Shown one piece after another: positions 7,568 through 15,602 of a DNA stretch of 15,602 nt. The stretch is taken from contig CAJVPJ010000848.1 in assembly GCA_910592205.1 (NCBI GenBank), positions 1 to 15,602 on the forward strand. The letters run 5' to 3'. Below the pieces are notes generated by a model. The model made no database searches. It had not been told where the DNA came from and worked only from the letters and a program-made list of their open reading frames with translations. This DNA is from Paraglomus occultum. Its lineage: Eukaryota; Glomeromycota; Glomeromycetes; Paraglomerales; Paraglomeraceae. Position 1 is the first letter of the stretch. Every line of letters begins with the position of its first letter. The position numbers and the translations under genes were made by a program.

Positions 7568-9763
7568 GATTAGTTTTATATTTGTAATTTATACATAGAG
7601 TAAGAGGTAATCCTATTACTATATTAATTATGTTATGGTTATATTCATTTCATTTTGGTATAATAAAGTGAGCATTAAAATTAACAAGTCCATAAGTTAT
7701 GAATGAGCACATTATTTCTTTCAAAACATCATCTGTCACACTGGTCAATTTACAGGCACGTCATAATCAACCTCTCATTTATTATGATGTCATGTTTATA
7801 TTTACTTTGTCCGATTTTGTCCCCCATTTGAACATAACAAGCATATGAGATATCTACCAGTGATATGATAGAAAAAATGACCAAAAGCATGTTATTCTGG
7901 AATGTATATTAATATGTAGTGAAAAGATGAGATGTGTTATTTAAATTGATAGAAAAGAGATAATTGTATTTTTTGAGCCTACTACTACTGATCAAAAATA
8001 AATTAAAAAAATGCTTGCCTTTAGGCATGCATTATCTCACATAGAAATGTTGGCTATAATATCTAGATTGATATAAGTATGCTTTTAATTAATAAATAAA
8101 AGGTTATCCCATACTGTCTATCAGCGAAAAATACAAAAATTGTGAAAAAATTATGAAATTTTTTGTTAGTGCTTCAATTACATGTATGTTATTATTATGT
8201 CTATATCTACAATTTGTATTAGTAATAGTTAGTCAAATTAGAATAGCATAGTAACATGGGTAGAAAAAGGGGGGTTCAAAAATTGCAGGCAACTAATGGC
8301 TAACTATAGCTAATAGTACGTTTCAATTGTCTTCCTAGTACTAGTTCAGATTGTACGCTGTTTTATAACCAATAGAATAAACAACAGTCACAGTCAGGAG
8401 TGACATTTGAATGTCAGGTGTAGTACTATTGATTAATATGTAAAATGTTCTGATATTAAATACAATAATTCTGTATTAGTATGCTCAGTTATATCTTGAA
8501 TGTCTTGTGAGGTAGGTTTTGGGTCGTTATGTTGTTGGAAAAGTTATAATCAGTAATGCATTTGCCGTTGTCATAAACATAATTTCCAAGATAAATTAAA
8601 ATTGTTCTGTTGCGCGTAAAATTTCAATCAAGAAGCTACGTCAACAGCCACACTAACACGTCGATTTTTGCAATTTCCTGCATGGCCGTTGTGCAACGAT
8701 GTTGAGTAAATGTTACTCTCTATTGCTAATCCCACATTTTTTTCGATTGACTAACCAATATTTAAAACACAAAAAAAGTTAATGATACTGTGACTTCGAT
8801 GATGTGGCTTTAGTGCTGTGGTGTCAGTATGCATAATTACTAATGGTATTTACCTGACTAATAAATGTACGAGAGTTACGGAAGCTTTTTTGTCATTCTA
8901 ACTTTTGATTCTTTAATTTACGAGTCTTGAACGCAATTTGATCAGGATTATATCGTAGTAAAAAGAGTACTATAAACAGTTCTTCACAGTGCAATTTATC
9001 CTTCAATTGCGATGCTTTTAGTCCGAACCAAATCAGCTACAGTACTGTTGGCTTGACTCGATTTAATCTGGCGTATGATTAATGGTAATAAAAATAATAT
9101 CCATTATCGATAGAAACATATACGTGCAGGAAAGTCACGATATTGTCAATTTAATTAAATCACAGCCTAGTCAAAAATTTTGCTCGCCATAAGTCTTTAT
9201 TATAAATTTCCAAAAGCTGCAGATTAATAAAGTGATGTAAAACTCTACTATTTGTCATTAAATTATTTATATAAAATCGCTGAGGGTTTACGCGTCACAA
9301 TTTGCAATTTTTATTCGTAACACCGTTTTCATATATTTAACGGTATAATATACCGAATGGATATTTACTTTTCTAAATATTCCTTTATTGAAAATGGAAT
9401 TAATATCTCCAGACTTTCTAATGCCCAACTGTTTCTTCTTCTGTTATATGTATTGATGTATTGCTTGCCGTTTGCCGCTCCCCTTTTTCCGCTGATTTTT
9501 TAATTAATTTCTCGACTTTCTGTAATTACAATTGTAATTCAAAGATGTGTCTCTCTCCCAACTCAAACTTGCTCTATGAAATTTTGGTCCAATAAAGCCT
9601 CTGGTTCTGCTTGAGTTTCGTGAAGGGCCTTATTAATTGTATAATTTTATCGTTTATTGCAATCTACAAATTTCAAGTTAATTACTTATCCACATCTCGT
9701 AAAACCAAATAATAAAAAAAAACGTACAATTTGGTTTTGGAATATCTGCCTCGAGCGTTTCCA
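7568..9763. other. No supportable gene (2.2 kb, AT-rich)
   Basis: I see no frame with recognisable motifs on either strand. Small hairpins occur at 8010-8033 (AATGCTTGCC against GGCATGCATT, one mismatch, 4-nt loop) and 8401-8416 (TGACATT/AATGTCA, 2-nt loop). A short repeat of the TAGTAATAG type lies at 8219-8230. Otherwise plain intergenic-looking sequence. Confidence 0.65.
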
Positions 9764-9886
9764 TAGTCTTAATTTTAAATCTCTGTTTTAGTCTTAATTT
9801 TAGACTTAGATATTAATATAGGCTTATTCTTACTCTTAATTTTAATCTTAGTTTTGTCTTAGTTTTGGTCTTTGTTTTAGTCTTAT
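9764..9886. repeat. Degenerate T-rich minisatellite, about 12-bp period
   Basis: About ten diverged copies of a unit close to AGTCTTAATTTT / GTCTTAGTTTT run across this stretch, with the best-preserved copies near 9764-9804 and 9845-9886. The strand is nearly free of C outside the TCTT core, so the array is strongly strand-asymmetric. Copies are too diverged for a recent expansion. Confidence 0.75.
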
Positions 9887-11497
9887 GTGGATACGAAAAT
9901 TTTGAGCTGAGCAAAAAACGCGAGTTTAAATAATAAATTTTAGATCACGTGATGTCCAATTTGTGTCATAATCTGTTGATGATAATAATAATGACATGCC
10001 TGCAATATTTGTGGAAGATACTTTCGAACAGTAAGATCCTTAATCGCCAACACTTTATAAACGATGCCTCTACCCTCTGGTGGCTTACGTCATTAAACCG
10101 TGTTTTAGAGATAGAACAAATGACTATGACGGGCAGGTGGGCAATGCAAAAATAGTGTACTTGTTGTGTAAGTAGATTGAGAATTTCTATTAAATGTTTC
10201 TGGAGACTAGTGGCAAAGTTGTTATTACAATATTTTTTTTAAAAAAAAAGTTACCAATTAACATACATTGTAATCCAACTCATACAACGAATGTCTTTGT
10301 TTCTGTTAAAACTACTGTATATTTGGAAGGGATGCACTACCCAATTCTCTCAAGTCTATTGGTCACGATCAAGTACTGTAGCATGACATCCCGTCCTCCA
10401 TTGACAATGAAATGGCTTAGCAAACGATTATGTCACCGTTAGAGTCTAACCATTTATGTTTATACAGTATACAACATTGACAACAATTTCCACCCCAGAA
10501 TTTTTAAAATAGTATGAACGTCTTTATCTCTCTCAGTATGGATCAATGTATACCTATCTATCTATCTATCTATCACATTGGACAATCTAAATCTATTCAC
10601 TCATCACAATCAAGCGAACAAGTTATCAATCAACTCATATAAAATGTTTTTTGAATTACCGTTTTTATTCATATTACGTTATCATTATCTCACGGTGTAT
10701 GACCTTTCTCTACACCCCCCAATTTTTATTTGCGCTGTGCCACGTATGATTCAACAAAGAATTTGTTTCAACCGTTCGAGTTTCTCAATCAAGGCTGTAA
10801 TATCACCAATAAATTATCGAATTGCATATATTTCATTATGCTTACTCTGCAGAAATATAGAACAACAACGATGTCCGTTTCGCATTTTTATTCGTTCGTT
10901 TGTCTTTTTTTTTGGGAGGAGGGGGCAGGTGCATTATCAGTATCTAATATAGAATTCTCAAACAATTTTTTTGATAAGCCAAGCCTTTTTTTTGTATATT
11001 GAATGAGTATTTTATTATTCCGTTTGTAGCTTTTTCACAAGCAATTGCATTATCCGCGAATAGATGAAGTGCTTGCAATAACGATTTGTTTACTAAGTTG
11101 ATTGTGGAGCAAACTTTGTTCAATGGAGTTTTTCTTTAATCTGTCGCTTTCACAGGTAGATGCGTCTAAAGTAGGACAAGACAATAAAGCGATAGTCGAA
11201 ATTTTATTTATTCAGCAGATTATAGTCATCTTGATGGCGTTGTTCCCACCATGTCACGTAATTAGTATTTTCCGCAACACAAAACCTGTTCGTGGTTGCA
11301 CGTTAAGTACAACGTAGTAAAAGGAAAATTGGAAAGTCCGTCTGCGTAAAAGTAGTATATCAAAGAACAATATGATAAACGTTGGTGGGCGTACATGTTA
11401 TAATAATGTATGCATCTGTAATGAACTATTCACGTGAGTGCTTGACTTTTGGAATTCGGGTGTGTAGTTGAATTTTCTACCCTCTACGACGTGCGGT
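9887..11497. other. No supportable gene (1.6 kb)
   Basis: Frames at 9949-10155, 10194-10442, 10578-10952, 10730-11002 and 11102-11317 are open but overlap one another, are rich in Phe/Leu/Ile/Ser from T-rich DNA, and show no motif. Local oddities: a perfect T8-A9 palindrome at 10233-10249, a nine-T run at 10905-10913 directly followed by the G-rich GGGAGGAGGGGGCAGG at 10914-10929, and a CTAT microsatellite listed separately. Confidence 0.6.
10554..10574. repeat. (CTAT)5 microsatellite
   Basis: Five uninterrupted CTAT units plus one base. Pure repeat, likely length-polymorphic. Confidence 0.95.
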
Positions 11498-11666
11498 GGG
11501 GTCCGGGTCATTTGCCCGACAGTCACTTGCCCGACAATCATTTGCCCGACAAAAATTTACCAAAAAAGGATAAATTTGAAATAATGCTGGTAAATATTTG
11601 TCGGCAAATGACTGTCGGGCAAGTAACTGTCGGGCAAGTAACTGTCGGGCAAGTGAACGGCTCCCC
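11498..11666. mobile_element. Foldback/MITE-like element with arms of 15-bp repeats
   Basis: A 169-bp palindromic element. The left arm begins GGGGTCCGGG and carries three 15-bp units of the form TCATTTGCCCGACAG (11508-11522, 11523-11537, 11538-11552). The right arm carries four inverted units of the form TGTCGGGCAAGTAAC (11599-11612, 11613-11627, 11628-11642, 11643-11657) and ends in GGCTCCCC. Complementarity continues inward through GACAAAAATTTACC and its partner near 11587-11602, leaving a loop of about 20-25 bases. An open frame through the arms (11449-11682) encodes only repeated HLPDS / TVGQV strings and is a by-product. No clear target-site duplication is visible. The unequal unit number (3 versus 4) shows arm units expand independently. 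Non-autonomous; the mobilising transposase is unknown. Confidence 0.8.
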
Positions 11667-14003
11667 TGTAATTTTTATATAAATACTGATATTCTAAATT
11701 TATTAAGTTTATACTAAGGTACATGCCAGATAACGCGTATGCATGTCTAGCTTGTTCTGCGAAGAATAGTCCAAACCGTATGAAAGGACGTCATAGAAAA
11801 ACTGTCTGGTGACTTTAATTCACAAATGCAACAGCATGTGTAACCAAAGATTGCAGAGATAGCATACGTGCAACTATTCACTTGAAAATGACAAAGTATA
11901 CTTTAATTACTGAGTTACACATATAATTCTAATAATGAATTAAACGGCAAAAATTGAAACAAGATTGTTCTGTGACTACAACAAGTCAACCAATTGTATG
12001 TATATTTCCAGCTCAACTAATTTATTAATAGTGAACTAACAACAACTCGCTGCCAATAACGTAATCAAGTGGATTACGCAAGCTTACCAAATCGGTGACA
12101 AAGAAACAGTCTATGCATGATAAGGGTATTTAATATACTGTATTATGAGGCATTTTGAATATTGTTGATGTTTTATTTATCCAATAATATGTAAGTATAC
12201 GTAAATTTGTTAGAGATTAGATGATATGAAATGTAGCCCACATACAAGATTTACAATGTATTATCTGCTGCATCTCAGGTACTTAGTACTGCCACTAACA
12301 TCTTAACAATGGTCGAGAAATATTATGCTGGATATGATACATGATCGTCACTATAATAACAGACTTGACCTGTAACATCTAATCTTCTCGAATGGGTCTA
12401 TGACTGGTCATATCAGACTGGGTTATACTATACGTATACATTGAATGCGCATATCACATTCTTTTTATCTGTAGATTGAGTTTTAACAATTACAACTTTA
12501 TAGTCAAGTGTATGTTATACAACCATAAACAACGTTTGTACTATCTATAGAACAGTGCTTATCATATCTCTTATCGCTGTATGAGCTGTAAATTAAAACG
12601 TTATCTGAATAAAACTTAATGTGTATTTTGCTACCAACAAACAAGTAATAGTAAGTACGGAGTCAGAGAGAAGACTATGGATTGGATACTTATTACTAGT
12701 GGTGCTCTTGTTATTGATAAATAAGATTATAGCGTTGTATCAATGGGTTTGGAAAGTGATGAGTGTATCTTAATAGTCTAAAACTTGTCGTAATAAACAA
12801 ACATTATGGCAACCTGAAAGGCACCAATACTTATGCGATAACTTATCAGAACCTAAATCAGAATAGCTTTGTCCGTATTAAATTGAAAATACATATGCAC
12901 TTGACATATGAAGTACTAGACACTGAATTTATACTATACTTGTGTACCAATGAAAATGGTTTATATAGACCTGGAAGAGAGAAGTAGGTAATAGTAATAT
13001 AGCCATATAGGCTCACAACATTATGAAGCAAAGTGTTGTCGTGAGTAAATAACTTCTTCTTGTTTGATGTCGAGCTTTTCCTAAGTACAATATACTTATA
13101 TCTCGTTTGTCAATTTCAGTGACTACGAAATAAAATTATGCGGTAACTTTCGCGCTTTCGTTTTTAAACTTCTAATTTATGATGACGTAATTAATGATAT
13201 AATAAATAATAGCACAAGTGGGCAAGTATAATCTCACCTTATGTTAAAATTTATTACTATGGTGATACTGTTCGGTGGTGGATCGGCAACCGTTAACTCA
13301 CTAAAAGAAAAAAGCCATTGTAGATGATTAAATAACTGGCAAACAGATTGTGAATAAGCGCGTGTGTTATAACATAATTGGGACTACAAACCTAAGATTT
13401 AGAACATTATTGTCTTTTGGAAATAATCTTGCAACGATTACGTTTACGAGGAGGAGTATAATAAGGATTTGTTTTAGCATTGTTTTTTTGAAGATATGGA
13501 GTGACGGTTTCGCGTATTTTTATGTAAAGCGATGACATTCGAACGGTGGGAAAACTGGTTCTTTTATTAAGGAATGAATTACTGCGGATATGTCACTGAT
13601 AGTAAGAAGGAAACTCATTTGGGTCTATTCAATCGTTTGTGGCTTCTTTCGACATGCTTGAAATCAAAACTTCGTTACTGTTAATTATGTTTAACCTATA
13701 CAATATTCTAATGTAATGTATCTTGTAGATAGCAAATTCCGTTTTTGAAAACAAGAGACAATAGTCTACGCTGAATGTAAGCAGGCCATTGTATCTTCTA
13801 TGTAACACACCTGATGTCCATTGTCCCGTTTTCGAACGCGGCAACAATGTCTGTTATTTGTTAATTTATATTACGTACTCTAACGTACTTATCCATTTTT
13901 GAGAACTACAAACAATAGTTTATGCAAGTGTAAGCTTTCATTATTAATACAAGAACCAGTCGCTGAAAAGAAATGATAGGTATGGCTGGTAACTACTACT
14001 GAT
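11667..14003. other. No supportable gene (2.3 kb)
   Basis: Frames at 12763-12987, 13350-13535 and 13629-13847 are short and motif-free. A further GTAATAGTAATA copy lies at 12988-13000 and a decayed one at 12645-12657. No tRNA, rRNA or transposase signature seen. Confidence 0.6.
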
Positions 14004-14051
14004 GGAAACATATTCACACGGAAACATTTTATCACATGGAAACATTTCACC
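14004..14051. repeat. Three copies of a 16-18 bp unit
   Basis: GGAAACATATTCACAC (14004-14019), GGAAACATTTTATCACAT (14020-14037) and GGAAACATTTCACC (14038-14051) lie in direct tandem. Copies differ by small indels. Local slippage product. Confidence 0.85.
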
Positions 14052-14825
14052 GCCCCAACAATGTAAACTATAAATATTTATTCAACTGATTGGTCGGTGA
14101 CAAAATCTATTGAAGTGCAATGTAAATGGTAGCTAACGCGATTTGCTTCCAACATTTGATATCAGCCAACCGTCATTACACATCTGGAGTCGTAAGAATA
14201 AAGCTCAATATGTGTGTTCTACAATTAGTGCAAATGTGCGAGGATTATTTTATTATTACAGTTCCGTCGTATGCGTATATTTCGTTGCTGCGGCAAAAAT
14301 GGGCGTCGTCAATCTTCCATCTCATGCATGATGCAGAACAGATAATAACGAATTGGCAAGTCCCAACGGCTCGGGATGGTCTGACTCCTGATTGAAATTT
14401 ATGGCTTATTCAATGAACATACGATTCTCTTGTCTTTTGGCCAATACCGAAATAGCATAACGAAATAGTATTATCGATACGACATGGGTATTATTTATTC
14501 TGTAATTCTTTAATTTTCAAACAACCTTTTACTTTGCATGTATTCTACGCTGTATGGTACAGTCAGCAAATAATGGCCACGTAGACTATTAAGCAACCAA
14601 TGAACAAGTTACAAGTTACAACATATCTGTTCACTGCCTGCAAAGCCATAAGATATTGCATTGCATGCATAACTATCAAACGCAATGCATTGAGAACGTA
14701 TCAATAATAGCTTTCACATTTCCGTAATTGACCCGCAGCAACACAATTAAACGTAGATCTGCAATGGGAAAATGTCATTGACTTTCAAAGTAACTGATTA
14801 TCGGTTTGAAGATGAACTGTCATAT
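14052..14825. other. No confident gene; one 89-codon ATG frame
   Basis: A plus-strand frame from an ATG at 14126 runs 89 codons to 14395 and overlaps another open frame (14143-14331). Its last third (NWQVPTARDGLTPD) is less AT-biased than its surroundings, but there is no motif I recognise, and a few frames of this length are expected by chance in the window. An 8-bp inverted repeat (TGCATTGC at 14657-14664 with GCAATGCA at 14682-14689) is also present. Confidence 0.4.
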
Positions 14826-14871
14826 GGGCAAATGATGTTATTACACTTGGGCAAACCATGTTATTACATCT
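14826..14871. repeat. 23-bp tandem duplication
   Basis: GGGCAAATGATGTTATTACA (first 20 bases, starting at 14826) is repeated at 14849 as GGGCAAACCATGTTATTACA; the two 23-bp units differ at three positions. Simple local duplication. Confidence 0.9.
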
Positions 14872-15243
14872 GTACAGCGCTAATAAGTTTTTTTGTTATA
14901 GATTAGACGCCAGAAGACCTCATCGCACATAATGATTTTCACTTGCGGTATGAACATTCCCAACTCTACATGTCATGTGTTTATTACTTGTATTAATTGT
15001 ATAGGACCACGATTAAACCTATCTTGTAATACGTCATTCCAAATTATTATTACTCAAACCCTTGAGTTAATCGGTCGATTCTTTTTTTGATTTCCAATGT
15101 CTATCGGTCGGGGATTGTATCTTCTGTAGAACAATTTGCTACAACTACATCTCTAGCACGAGCCACCTGCATTATCAATACTGTGTAACACATTTTATTA
15201 TTCGAAAAGCATTGGTCTAGAAATATAATAAATTTATAGATAG
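14872..15243. other. Nothing recognised
   Basis: AT-rich sequence without a frame over 60 codons, RNA gene or repeat that I can support. Confidence 0.6.
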
Positions 15244-15350
15244 TTTATTCAGCGAGTACGATAATGCGAAAAGTCTATTCAGCAAAGTGCGATAATACGA
15301 AACATTCATTCAGCAAATACGAAAGTTATTCAGCTCGATAATACAAAAAA
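15244..15350. repeat. Degenerate tandem array, 30-bp unit, about four copies
   Basis: Units start near 15244, 15274, 15304 and 15326 and share TTATTCAGC followed by CGATAATACGAAA. The first two are full length (30 bp); the third lacks the GCGATAA part and the fourth is shortened to about 25 bp. The unit has both a fixed 5' box (ATTCAGC) and a fixed 3' box (GATAAT.CGAAA) around a variable centre. Confidence 0.85.
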
Positions 15351-15602
15351 TACTTTATTATGAGATCACACAACGAAAAAGGAAAACGAATTTTTTACGG
15401 CATTGGCCGTTACGATATTTCTTATGCATAATGTGGATGCTTTAATGCACTGCAAAATAAAATCAAGTTAAAATTTAGTAAAATAACAACAATTATGATA
15501 AGCTGTAAATTATGCTTACCCCTTTTTTTAACTTGTAATGCAGTCATATTTTGATAAGTTTTGATGTATATTTTCATAAACAATCTTCTCTCGATCTTGG
15601 CG
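15351..15602. other. Nothing recognised
   Basis: AT-rich sequence running to the window edge; no frame, repeat or RNA gene that I can support. Confidence 0.6.

Noticed and set aside
11508-11657. CRISPR-like array.
   Set aside because: The 15-bp units are directly adjacent, without spacers, and form two inverted arms, which is a foldback element and not a CRISPR array.
11449-11682. Open frame encoding HLPDS and TVGQV repeats.
   Set aside because: It is the translation of the 15-bp units of the foldback element, not a protein gene.
14126-14395. 89-codon ATG frame.
   Set aside because: Overlaps another open frame, has no recognised domain, and its length is within chance expectation for six frames over 15.6 kb.

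Overview
The window looks like gene-poor, AT-rich eukaryotic nuclear DNA made mostly of decayed mobile-element sequence and simple repeats. I find no intact gene. No bacterial operon structure, ribosome-binding sites or intact RNA genes are visible. The best taxonomic hint is the pairing of two transposase fossils: an unnamed transposase-like family I associate with arbuscular mycorrhizal fungi and cnidarians, and a Tc1-like transposase of the type carrying a GSDG..WVWKKPG block. A repeat-rich Glomeromycotina genome is my first guess and an invertebrate genome my second. Both rest on memory, not on a search.

Layout. Bases 1-1127 (minus strand) hold the N-terminal part of a transposase-like pseudogene, cut by the window edge and broken by four in-frame stops and one frameshift. 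Bases 1128-3600 show no supportable gene, only one strong hairpin near 1.69 kb. Bases 3601-3955 form a block with extreme strand asymmetry (94 C to 27 G over 3601-3900). Bases 4638-5258 (minus strand) form a GC-rich island with long open frames in successive registers, best read as a frameshifted coding relic of unknown family. Bases 6691-7410 (plus strand) hold a short minisatellite running into a fossil Tc1/mariner transposase; just downstream, at 7460-7567, is a tRNA-like promoter remnant. Bases 7568-11497 are non-coding apart from a 12-bp degenerate T-rich minisatellite, a CTAT microsatellite and short homopolymer motifs. Bases 11498-11666 are a compact foldback (MITE-like) element whose arms are built from a 15-bp repeat. 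From 11667 to the end there are only small local duplications and a 30-bp degenerate tandem array near 15.3 kb.

Nothing here works together as a pathway. The story is of successive insertions and decay: two different DNA transposons, one foldback element and several young tandem duplications. Many short reading frames give protein-like strings, but their stop-codon density is close to that expected by chance at this base composition, so I have not called them genes.
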